A stretch of 64,000 nucleotides of DNA, from positions 15,827,291 through 15,891,290 of the forward strand of contig CM065301.1 of assembly GCA_032871835.1 (NCBI GenBank). The letters are read 5' to 3'. Under the pieces are notes generated by a model. That model was not told where the DNA came from and made no database searches. It was given only the letters and a program-made list of their open reading frames with translations. Made by a program: the position numbers and the translations under genes. The stretch is from Dipteronia dyeriana (Eukaryota > Streptophyta > Magnoliopsida > Sapindales > Sapindaceae). Positions 11,708 to 22,900 of this stretch are shown here, piece by piece (positions within the stretch are counted from its first letter, which is position 1; each line of letters starts with the position of its first letter).

Positions 11708-14700
11708 ATGAGAAATAGGTTGAGGGCTTTACTTAAAACTGTAGAAGGAGACTGGTACGAGGGCAAATTGACTAGACACAACCATTTTGATGCCCTTGGC
11801 CATATAGACGACGCGCTGAACCGGGTCCTTGGAGAATTTGTAGATGAAGATCCACTTCGGTTCATGGCGTCATGTTTTAGGCATTTCCTGACGATGCATT
11901 GGGAGATGAAGTTTTTGGGTGGTATTATCCATCGGTTGCTTTTGAGGGAGCTGCATCATAACGGCCCAACAGATGAGATGCAGTTCATGTTAGGGAACCA
12001 TTCGGTGAGGTTTTCGAAGGTGAAATTTCGCCTGATCACCGGATTACGGTTTGGAGTTGTACCAGACACGACCAAGTATACAACAATGGAGAATGACATA
12101 CATCAACGGTACTTTCCTGGAGCCGATGAGGTCTTGTTGGAGGAGATTATGGATGTTGTCACCGTTGCAGAGTTCGGAAAGGCGTACGATGCTGTCAAGC
12201 TCTGCCTCATATATATGCTGAACTGGATACTGATGGGGGTGGATGAGAGATTCAAGATTCCAGTTTGGCAGTTTCAGCTGGTTGAGGATCTCGATGCTTT
12301 CGACGCGTTCCCCTGGGGTGCCCACGTGTACATGCATTCTATTTACTCATTTAAGCATGCGTTTGACGGACGACGAGACGGGTTTAAGCTACTCCAGCAG
12401 GAAAAGGGCACTGACGTACACACGGTGGAGACCTACAACATATACGGTCTATCTCATGCCCTATTGGTAATAACTTCGAATTACAAATTGTACTTTATTG
12501 GTGTTGTCCTCAATGTTATGGTTAGTTATCGTACTTATCTTTGATGCAGGTATTTACTTTCGAGGTGATCCCTGATTTGGCCAAAGAGTTCGGTGCCCGG
12601 AGGGTTACAGATCTGACTCCCCGTATTTTGAAGTGGGAGTTGACCAAACAATCGAGAGGGTAGAAGCTGTCAAAAATTTTCAAAGCCAGGGTATGTATTT
12701 AATTTGTTAATATTTTTATTAGTTAGTATTTGTACAATTACATTGTTCTAACTAATATTTCAGATGTTTGCGAGGAAGGAACCGATGCCCACACCAGCTG
12801 AGAGACAGGCACCGTACTATGCCGGGCTAAACGAGAGGGGGAACCTGTATGTAGAAGAGGATAGGGATGATATGCCACCTTCGGTCCCTGATCAGACTAC
12901 CTTTACCGGGAACACTGGTACAGAGGGTGGGGGTTTAACAGACAGAACCAGTGACAGTGAGGGATCTGAGCCCACTGTTGGGGGTTTAAGGCCCAGTGAC
13001 AGTGAAGAATATGAGACAGACCCTCAACGAGAAAGGCATAGGCATAGACATAGGCATAGGCATATACGGGTTCGGTTTACCACCCCTAGACATGGTACAT
13101 CTCCAGGGGATTCCCGTGGGGGCGTTAGAAGTGATGGAGAGGTAAGTTGAAAACAAAGTTTAGTATTTTTTATTAACACTTGTTGATAGTTTTGTACTAA
13201 CAATGTACACATGATTTCAGGCTCCGTGGGCAGATCTGTTGAACGATGTACGTGAAGCCCTCCGAAAGAGTGAGGAGGATCGACAACGTCAACACTTGGA
13301 GTTGGTGGATATGATCCGGAAGAGTGATGATGATCGTCAGCAACAACACCAAGTGTTACTGAATATGATCCGGGGGCTTCAGAGGTCGACCATACGTACA
13401 CACCGGGATGGCCCCCCACCTCCTGATCCAGACTTTAGTCCCGGAGACTGAACTGATAAGTATACGGGGGGGACAGACATGACAGGTGGAAGTAGTCAGG
13501 ACCCGCCTACCGAGGGGGTAGGTCCGGAGAGGCAACCTCAGTCGCATACCAGCGATAGTAGGCTTGCTACACTTACAGCAGTCGGGTCGGACCTCCCAAC
13601 TGCCCTATCTGGGTCTACCGAGGCTTAGCGGCCCCCCCACCTCCCAGCACATCGATTCAGCCACATCGGTCCCCTCCCTCACCCAGCACGTCTGTGGTGT
13701 CGGCGCGGTCCCCTCCCTCACCCAGCATGTCGACCCAGGCTCAGCGGTCCCCTCCCCCAGATAGCATGACGACTCAGGGTCTGCGGTCCCCTCCACCGCC
13801 CATCACATCGATTCAGCCTCAGGGCCCCCTACACCGTCCATCACATCGATCGAGCTGCAAAGCTCATCGGAGGCTGGACTACCGTAAATGAAACATTTAG
13901 TTAAGCGCAGATGACAGTTGATGAGCCCTTACACAGATCCATGCTGACCAAAGAGGTTGAGGACACGGCCTGTGTCCGTGGAACATATTTTTTACCGCTA
14001 CGGACTAGTGGACGCTAACCAGCTTGTGGCATACACAGCCTTCAAGAGGAACATCAACGGGGAACTGTGAGTCCAACTTCTTCTAATAAAAATGGTTATA
14101 TATTTAATGTTTATTCAAATTTACCTAAAGCTATTTCAATCATTAAATAGACATGATGTGGACGTGCTGGCACCAGTGGAAGCCGAATGGTTCTTCCGTA
14201 TGCAGTCCAACTTCATGGACTTGGAGGACACGGTACGTACTTAAGTGATTTTCATATTAACGTTTGTGTAAGTAATGTTGTATTGTTAACAATTCATTAC
14301 TTATATTGTCTGTCAGCATATGGACGCATACCTCCATATTCTTCGCAAGCGTCAGTGAGGATTCTTCACTGTGTACAACTAGAGGATCAACGTATTGGAT
14401 ACACAATTTTATGTAAGTAGTTATAAATTTTTAGAATCGAATCGCATTTTATGGTTTTGTATTATTAATACGATATTGTCAATGCTTGAATGTACAACCA
14501 CTTATGTTGTTACAGTGGGAAAGGATGATGCCTCGTGATTCGCACGGGGTTGTGACCATGGCAATGTGGAATGTGTTACAGTCCTAATGGTTGGAAGAGG
14601 ACCTTCAGACGGTCCGTGGAACAACCACGAGTGGAAACCGCTCATGACACGAGGTTGACCTAGTAAGTGTTAGACGATGGAAATGATTTAAAATATAAAT

Positions 14701-15218
14701 TGTTCGTATATCCTGACCTAACACCGTATGCATACTATTACAGGTTCTGATTCCGTGCAACGTTGGGGGCCAACATTGGCTGGTGGTGACCGTCGACCTT
14801 ATTCTCAGGAAGATTGAGAAGGAAGTCCCTCATTATATCAGCAGGTCCGACCATTACAGTGGTTTTTACTGTCCATGTTGAATGACACGGGGTTCCACAC
14901 TGCACGATGAGGTGGTCGTCAGCCGTTCCCTAAGGAAAATAAGTCATTCTCGGTTAGCGTGGTGCCTACTTCTACATTCATCCAACAAAAAAAATCGTAA
15001 GAAATTATATTTCATTGACATGCTTAGATATTATTTAAGAACGATTTGTAACGGTTTTAAATGTGTCCAATTGCAGAGGTAGCCTTGATCCCCATACTTT
15101 GAGACTTATCGAGTGCTTACTGGCGAGTCGAAGCCCTTTTGATTTGTCAGAAGACGACATGGGGATCATTCGGAAGAAAATGGCTGTGGAGATTTTTTGT
15201 AACTCCATGCCCGCCTAG
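11708..15218 (+). pseudogene. DUF1985/ULP1-like (C48 peptidase) gene of E1, broken
   Basis: Exon 11708-12466 encodes a DUF1985 domain, recognisable by LLLRELHHNGPTDEMQFMLG and VRFSKVKFRLITGLRFG. Exon 12550-12690 follows, with an in-frame TAG at 12661. Exon 12764-13141 contains an Arg-His repeat; 13221 onward contains two charged repeats of the EEDRQ type, then a TGA at 13449-13451 ahead of a Pro-rich stretch. Further exons at about 13930-14066, 14151-14232, 14317-14412, 14516-14662, 14754-14996 and 15077-15218 encode a ULP1-like peptidase core. GGQHWLVV carries the expected catalytic His. TGA in the 14317 exon and TAA in the 14516 exon are further stops. The residue aligned with the catalytic Cys is not Cys. 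This is a decayed SUMO-protease-like gene carried by the transposon. Confidence 0.8.
13625..13835 (+). repeat. Degenerate Pro-rich coding minisatellite of E1
   Basis: Repeats of CGGTCCCCTCC with CAGCA/CACATCGATTCAG spacers recur every 36-50 bp. They correspond to the longer, more regular 48-bp array of E2 at 61615-61865. The reading frame is lost here. Confidence 0.75.
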
Positions 15219-15394
15219 TGATTGGTTGTATATTACCATTTTTTATGTACAAAGACATGTTATTAATTCATGAATATTCATTCATTAATATTAATTCATT
15301 ATTCATTCATTAATATTTATTCATTCATTAATAAGTAATTATTGCAATTCCAAATTATTATAATTTGATACAATTCCAAATGTTTACAATGTGA

Positions 15395-18300
15395 TCAAAA
15401 CTTTGTCATTCTTTCCCTATTAGAGTCAATGTTAGGGCACGTCTGTTTGTTGTGTCCAATTGAATGACAGATGCTACACTTGTGGCGGTATTCATCGGGA
15501 ACACCTCTGCTTGGACCTTCATTAATCATAGGTGGATTAGAACATCTCCTGGAATTATGCCTTGGTTGTCCACATTTACAGGATTGTGTAGTTGTCCTCT
15601 CCGAAGACAAGACATGGCGACCCGCCCTCGGGCTTCCTGCTTGTCTCCTGGAGTTTGGATTCAAAATCACCCTCTGAGCAATGTCAGATGACACAACCCA
15701 AGTGAAAGGATCTCCCACCGGTATAATAGAAACCGAGTACGCGTCAATAAGTGTCTGTCTCTTGTAGTAGTCCGAACACAAAGTTGTCAAGTCCAAGTTT
15801 TGCTCCCTGTAAAAAACATTGAAAACGATCAGCTTCACGTTTCAGCAATAATCACCTCACAGTAAAACTTGAAAGTAATGTACCGTGCCATCGCAAGAGC
15901 GTGAGAACATGAAAAATGATCCATTTGGAATTTGTTGCAAGTACAAGTCTTCCGGGCTAAGTCAATAATCCACTATTTTCCAGACCGCTTGACCGAGGAA
16001 ATATTCCAGTCTACTGGATTTACTGTCAAAAACCACACTTATCCACACGTTTTAAGAGCACAAGATGTGCTGCGTCGGTCAACTGATGACGTATGGTTTG
16101 TGCAGCTCTATAGCTATCGTGAAACCACCGTTGTAGCATATTCCTAATGAACTCAGCCAAAGTCAACATAGGCAGTTTGCCTGCAAATTTAAGGTATGAG
16201 TTTATGCATTATGCAGCATTTATTGTCATCACCATGTACTAGAGGTGTCCACGGTTCGGTTTCGGTTTGAAACCGCCGGTTTCGATTTCATGGATAGGGG
16301 AAACCATAACCGAAACCGTCATACACGGTTTGGGTTCGGTTTTGTAACCGGCGGTTTCGGCGGTTTTGGGCGGGTTGGGAAAGTTTTGGGCGGTTGGATG
16401 TGTTTTTTTTTTAAATAAAAACGCCGATTTAACCACCGGTTTTTTGGTCAGTTTTTGGGAAGACTAAACCGTAACTGAGCCGGCTCGTAACCGATTTCCA
16501 ACCGATTTTGTAACCGTCAGTTTCGGTTAGGTTCGGTTACGGTTTTTTATGGGCGGTTTCGGTTTGGTTTTGAATGGTTTAACCGAACCGTGGACACTCT
16601 ACCCTGTACCTTCTTTACAGGTAGTGTCCACGGGACCACGTGTGTGGACCGACATCAATTACATAATCATATGCATTCTGGTGCAAGTTTCTTAACTCTT
16701 CCATATGCCGGTTATATTCAAATTCGGTGTATGCGCATGCTGCTTTATCCATTATTGCGGCAACATCCTTCCTATGAAATCGCTTCTTAATATTTTCATA
16801 AAAGTGTCAACAACATATGGTATGGGTGGTATAAGGGAACACTTTAGAAATCTCTGCTTCAATGCTTGCATGCCTATCAGAAATGAAAACTAGCTCATCA
16901 ATATGACCTAGGGTACCCTTCAAGCAATCCAAAAACCATTCCAATGAAAGGTTGTTTTCTGAGTCGTTGTACCCAAAAGCAATTGGATACACCTGTTCGT
17001 TCCCATCTTGTGTTGTTGCAACAAACATTGTACCCCGGAATCGTCCCTTCAAATGGGTACCATCAACGACAATTACTGGACGCATACACGTCCGGAATCC
17101 TCTAAGTGAGGCACCAATCGATATGAAAAAGTACAGAAATTTACCATCTTCGTCGCATTGTAAGTCAGTGATTGTACCGGGATTTGTTTGTTCCAAAATG
17201 TAACCAAATGATGGAAGCAGTTGGAAGGCTTCCTCATGCGTTTCATATGTCAGTGACAACGCATAATCGAAGGCGGCGTGTGCCTTACTGTACATGATTT
17301 GGATTCCATACATTGATTTCATGTCGGTGATTAAGTCTTTCGGATGCATTAGTCGACCATCTTGTTGTTGAAGTCTAGGTGCAATAACTTCTCCAATTAT
17401 GACTGCATTAGCTTGTCGGTGGTAGCGGTGAATTTCCTCTAACGGACAAGTGTGTTCGTTAACAAAACTTCTTACTTGAAAGTATGTACCTTCATCTCTC
17501 ATCACCGCTCTTAACTTCTACGTACAATTTCCCATCAAACAAACTAGATGTAATGTTGTCTTATTGGACCTTTTCGGTTTCCACTCGAAGTTCTGCCGCA
17601 TTGCAAAATGGCCTACTGGTCTCTTCAAATCCTTTTTCGTTGGAAAAAATTGCCCTTTATTTATCATGCTTGTAGGTTCATCCTCAACCAAGTTCCTGCT
17701 TCCACCCATACCAAACGAGTATGATTCTGCTCCTGGAATAACCCATGTTGATCAGAATCATCTGGAGTTACATTAGCCCGGACCTCGGAGGTCCCAGCTA
17801 TATCTAGTGCACTGGAACTAAATCTGTGTACATGTCTTGCACGTCTTTCCGTTTGGACAGTTCTTCATCATCCTCATTGTCCTCTACATTTCGTACAGAA
17901 TTGAAATTGCCCTCATTATCCTTCTCATGAATCACCCCAACATCCGGTGTTGTATTATGCTCATTGTTGATGTCATTGTAGATCTCATTGTATTGGTGGT
18001 TGTATTGCCTACCATTAATCTCAATTTGACAACCAAATACATCGTCGAATTGAGGTCCCAGTATATTATCATGGGCGGCTACTTCCGGTGGGACAGCATA
18101 TATGTTTTCCCGACCATCAATCCCACTTCTTTATGTGAACAACTGGTTGCTTCCGCCTGGCGATCGAAATTGTTGGGTGTTATCACGATGAGGGATATCT
18201 TCACCAATGACACCTTCTGCTGGCCTCTTGATTAGAATAACACATACTTGAGGGATCACCCTATCTTCCCCTAGCATAAATTGAACATCATCATTGTTTC

Positions 18301-18532
18301 TTATAAATGTACGACATGTAGTCTCAGAAACAATTGATATAGACTGTAGATCAACACTGTATTTGTTCTCATCAAACTTCACAATGGTTTGCACGATCGA
18401 CATCAGTTCATCGTAACTCAAATTCTTTGACACATACAAACTTTGGTTATCGGAACCTAAATACCTCTGATTTCCGTCGGGTAATTGCTCTCATCGACCG
18501 TTGTAAGATATGACTATTCTAACCCTATCCAT
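15395..18532 (-). pseudogene. MuDR-type transposase of E1, broken
   Basis: Reading leftward, ATG is at 18532-18530. The N-terminal region (DELMSIVQTIVKFDENKYSV and so on) has an early TGA. The open stretch 17505-16807 holds the MULE transposase domain, with VIVVDGTHLKG and LVFISDRHAS carrying the first two acidic catalytic residues and ending in a TGA after HTICC. The next part is split by a 362-bp MITE at 16240-16601. A SWIM zinc finger (CTCNKFQMDHFSCSH) lies near 15915-15955, with donor after 15884. The last exon 15806-15395 has two zinc knuckles: the first is one residue short (CKCGQPRHNSRRC), the second is intact (CSICHSIGHNKQTC). The leader exon ends at 19297. Confidence 0.85.
16240..16601. 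mobile_element. 362-bp hAT-like MITE inside the E1 transposase
   Basis: The ends are TAGAGGTGTCCACGGTTCGG and CCGAACCGTGGACACTCTA, an inverted repeat with one base missing. Flanks CCATGTAC (16232-16239) and CCCTGTAC (16602-16609) differ at one base and look like an 8-bp duplication. The E2 copy at about 59113-59128 has the unoccupied site, which confirms an insertion. The interior is packed with GGTTTCGGTT motifs in both orientations. Confidence 0.9.
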
Positions 18533-18619
18533 TGTCCTGCCAAAATCATCATCAAAAACCATTATTAAGAAAAAAATATTTAATATTAAATTTACAATTA
18601 TAAAGGATTAAACAAAAAT

Positions 18620-19050
18620 CAAAAGTGTAAGCGTTCGATCTTTTTTTTACTGATCGAGTTTTTTTTGTACATGGTCGAACCATTTTTGTACATGATCAAA
18701 CCGTTTTTGTACATGGTCGAGCCGTTTTTGTACATGGTCGAGTTTTTTTATACGGGATCGAGCTTTTTTTGCTCAGGACCGAGCTCTATTTGTACATCAT
18801 TGAGCTTTTTTTAATATGGCTCGAGCTTTTTTTCCTATGGCTCGAGTTTTTTTCCTATGGCTCGAGTTTTTTTCAAATATGGCTCGACCTTTTTATTTTT
18901 TTTAGGGATTGAGCTTTTTTATGAGAAATTGAGCTTTTTTTGTGAGAAATTGAGCTTCTTTTGTGAGGAATCGAATATTTTTTGTTGATCGAGCGTTTTT
19001 TCAAATATTTTCAGCTTTTTAAAAATGCTTTCCAGCTTTTATGCCCAACA
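18620..19050 (+). repeat. TCGAGC-T(n) minisatellite array, right end of E1
   Basis: About 20 units of the type GGTCGAG-T(n)-GTACAT have the T-rich side on the + strand, the same strand as the left array. It lies in the transposase leader intron: donor GAAG|GTAA at 19297/19296 and acceptor near 18537, read on the minus strand. Confidence 0.9.
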
Positions 19051-19511
19051 TTTTAAACTTGTTTGCACCACTTCAAATCAACTCGGCTAAATATATATAC
19101 AAACAAAAATGTATACATGTTCATTCATTATTTTTAAAAAGTTTACAACTCTCAGACATAAACAAAAAAAATTGAGACAACATGTTCATAAATGTTCATA
19201 CATTGTTATATCACACAAAAATAAATGTTTATACATTGTTATACTACACTAAAATACAAGAAAAAATAAAAATGAAGGTTAGACATATTAATTTACCTTC
19301 TTGTGCAATATCTGGAATGGAGATCGTTTTTTGAAGAGATACCCGGAATAATTGATTGATTAAGACATGCTTTTAAAGAATAAAGAATCGATTATTTAAG
19401 GACAATTTCGATAGCTCACCATAATAGGTACCTTTTAAACTTGACTTATTATAACGGTGACATTACTGCAACTCACCAAAAAATAAGATGACATTTCTCA
19501 CCATTTCACCT

Positions 19512-19938
19512 GATCCAAATCAGCTTACACTACTTTCTTCAATCTCATACATTTTCATGGCAATAACTCTACTTGTTCAGAAAAGAACTAGAATAGTGTC
19601 TCCTACTCAAACATATATTAATTATGCAAGAAATAAATGGGGGAACAGTAATAAGTACACATTATTCACCAATATATTTTTTCAATGTAAATGATTAACC
19701 TCGTAACTAATTGAAATGTGCGTTTTACAATCTCCTTCAAATGTCCTCACGTTTGATCCATTTAGTAAGGCAAATGACACGAGTCAGACAGGATCTTTCA
19801 ACACAATAATAAGCCTTTTTACAGACGAGCATTAATTTATATAATTTCATACCGGCTTCCTTGTAAACCCGAGAAGACTCGGGTGGTTAAACTCTAAACT
19901 GACACACTAGCTGTCAATTACAGCCATCAGAAACTCTA
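19512..19938. other. Junction between E1 and the J-domain gene, probably 3' UTR
   Basis: This short AT-rich stretch has no coding pattern. It must hold the 3' untranslated region of the minus-strand J-domain gene, so E1 ends within a few hundred bases of that gene. Confidence 0.5.
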
Positions 19939-22900
19939 TTAGCCTCGCTTCACCGGCCTTTGAACATAAGATTTGTTGGGATCCTCTGTTTTGAGCTTTG
20001 GGGGTCGAATTTCTCCTTTTTTACCCTGCATGCACAATACCAAACTATGCTTAACAGGAAATCCTCACCTTCATCAAATTAAGTACAACTCAAAGTTTTA
20101 TACTAGACAACAAAATTAATATGTAACCTCACCTTCTTTCCTGTCTTCATGAAGTCCCTCCAGCTTGAAACCTGACGATAAAATGAAAAGTTGATAAATT
20201 TGAGTCCAGATGAGAATAGGTATTCTCTTAATTAAATATGCTCAATAACAGTAATTAAATACTCCGTTTAAAAGAAACAGTAATTAAATACTCAAAGCTA
20301 ATCAATATTTAGTATAACCAATGTCCACCAACCTTAATTCTTCAAGTCGTACACTAATTTCGAAACTGAGATATTAAAGAGAAAGGACCAAAACTTAATG
20401 TATGACTGAACTGTAACGAAATAGCAAATTCAAATTAGCCCACCATGAATTTCCTTGCCTCCTCTACTTCCACCTGTACCTTTAACCCCAATACCCTTTT
20501 CATCAACCTCAAATCTAAGGTACCAAACTTTCATGTTACCCTGTACACCATTACGTTTTACTCTGCAAGAACTCTGAATCAGTCTCTTGGAACTCATCCT
20601 TTTATCATAAATGATTAACTTGCCCTGAAATGACCCCATCCAATAGGGAAAATTCCCATTATGTGCCTTTCGATCCAATCAAATAGAAAGTCCCAGGAGT
20701 ACCATATTCTAAAGACTACCTTCAATACATAACACCATCTAATTACACTCACCAAACTCAAGACAATCTGAATATCTAATGTCTGTACTAAAATCTAGCT
20801 CAGCCATATCCCTATCTCGAACCTGTACCCCTGGCTGCAGGTGTTAAATAAATCCATACCCGTGGCTGCAGGTGTTTAATAAATCCAGACCCCTATCTAC
20901 CAGTGAACCTCCCCTTCTAAGATCATCATACTTGTTGAGACCGTGTAGAATACTTTTAACTTTATCTGCCAACATCAACCACCAGCTACACATCCCCTCC
21001 CTGGGAACTCTGATGTTCCTCACAAAGCCAGGTTCATTTTTCCGAGAGATATTAATGAATGAACCATTTCCATAATTGTACCTGGTATTCCATAATACTT
21101 TCATCATACCTAGTAAACCCCACTTCTGAATAATCTGAAGAAAGTTTCCTTCTTATTGCCCATGTCCGCCTCAATTAGTCTCTTCTTGTTCCAGCCCAAG
21201 CAATCTAAACAAATACTTATCACATAATTTCTCGACCTGATACTCTAAAGTAATTTTTCAATATACAATACCTCCAAATCTTCTTCAATCTCCGGAATAA
21301 TGTTGGATACAAAATGGATCTATGAACTTACATCGAAAAGAGTTGGAACACGATTCATGCTTGTGGATGTCATTCACAACCTTAAGTCTCAAAGGTATTG
21401 TCTTGTAATTAAGACTGTCAGAGTGCTTAAATACTATTATTAGTCCCTTTCCCAAAAAGTTTGAAGTTTTAACTAATTACTAATAAAAGCCAACTCTACC
21501 AAGAATGCCTAGGTTTGAGTCCTCCCACGGATATAAATTCATTATTTATTATCCAAATTTGTTACATGTTTGTGTTTGGACTTGAGCCATGTAGCAAGCC
21601 CATTAGCCTTGCAGTCTTGCACAGTTGCACTTGAGAAGTGTGGTAGGGTGTTTTTAAAATACAATTGTTAAGCTCTTTTTCCTAATAGCTTGGGCTTTTG
21701 GATTGAGTGGTTACTAAGAACCACTAAGAGACCTTGTTTGGCATATATGGCGGACTGTACTTTACTATTTCATGGGCTTGATTGGAGGGGGATTAGACTA
21801 GGTTGGATTGGATTAAATAAATATTGTCCTTCATTTGGTGTATACATGGGATTAGACTAAAAATAATTGTGTTTGTGTTTGGCGTGACAGTAAATTGCAT
21901 CGAATATAATTAGGGTAAATAATTTTTTAAGTAATATTAAAATATGAAATATTTTTTAATAAAATATTTTTTTAAAATTATTTTTAATCCTGTGATGTCA
22001 CAGGTTAAAGTGAAATCCACCTTGGAGGTAGGTTTCATTAGTCCAGTCTTTGAGAGATAAAGTCACTGTATGGATAAAATATCCTATCCTTTTGCCAAGC
22101 CAAACATACGAGTGTATAATAGCCTTCCAATTCCAGGCTCAAAGAACCATCACCGCATGCATAATATCTAAGATGTGAAAAGAAAGGAACATACCCGCTT
22201 TTCTCTTGTTCCTTCCCATTGCTCCTCATGCTCACGTTTTCTTTTCCACATTTCTTTTTGTTCTTCTTCATCCTTCTTCAATCTACCTTCCTCTTCTGAT
22301 ATCTAAATGACAAGAAGAAGCCAAATATGGATTTCTTAAACAATAAAAAGAGGGAAAAAGAAAATTGTTGAGTTTCAGGTATACCCTCATCTGCATTTTT
22401 CTCCTTCGCCATTCTTGTTCTGTTAATATTTCTCGAACCTTCAATTTCAGTTCCTGTTGAAACTCCTCTGACCTTTCATATTGTTGTTCATATTTTCCCT
22501 AAGTCGTGAAAAGAGTGTTAGAATTCAATGACTGACATGAAAAGCTTTAGTTAAAAAAAGTACAAAAAAAAAAAATCAATTCAAAGGACAAGGTGCAAAG
22601 TTGAAGAATAACCAAGTTGGTTGCGTACACAGCGACTATTATTATTTTTATTTATGAAAAGACCCAACAAGCAAAACCATTAACAACAACTAGGTGGTCA
22701 CCTCAATTACTTTTCATCAAATTTGTAATCATGTAATTGAATAAAAAACAAAAGAAATATGGAACCTATCAGACCATACTGAAAACTGAGTAAAAACCTC
22801 ACAAAGAATTGAGCTGATCAATTGAAACCGTGAGAATTTCACTCAATGTCCTACAATACTCCAAAACAGCTATAGAAAAAATTTCACACTTTCTAGTACA

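Larger units (their letters stand above)
10509..19511. mobile_element. Mutator-like element E1 with DUF1985/ULP1-like gene and MuDR-type transposase
   Basis: This is a roughly 9-kb element with two convergent genes: DUF1985/ULP1-like (+, 11708-15218) and transposase (-, 18532-15395). It matches E2 (56.3 kb onward) along its whole transposase side. The right limit comes from the E2 match, which fades near 19511. The left limit is a guess from AGGTG at 10509 mirroring CACCT at 19507-19511, with only loose similarity beyond. No clean target duplication was found. Plant Mutator-like elements that carry ULP1-like genes are known (KAONASHI type in Arabidopsis, CUMULE in melon); this one is of that general kind. 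Confidence 0.75.

Noticed and set aside
11529..11711. 60-codon hydrophobic frame
   Set aside because: It is made of the T-rich array units and ends at the intron acceptor, so it is not a membrane protein gene.
13024..13419. 131-codon minus-strand frame with a Cys/Leu repeat
   Set aside because: It is the reverse of the Arg-His repeat (CATAGG units) in the DUF1985/ULP exons and has no support of its own.
20844..21107. 87-codon minus-strand frame inside the J-domain gene intron
   Set aside because: No recognisable domain and no splice context. It may be an old element fragment, but nothing supports a gene.
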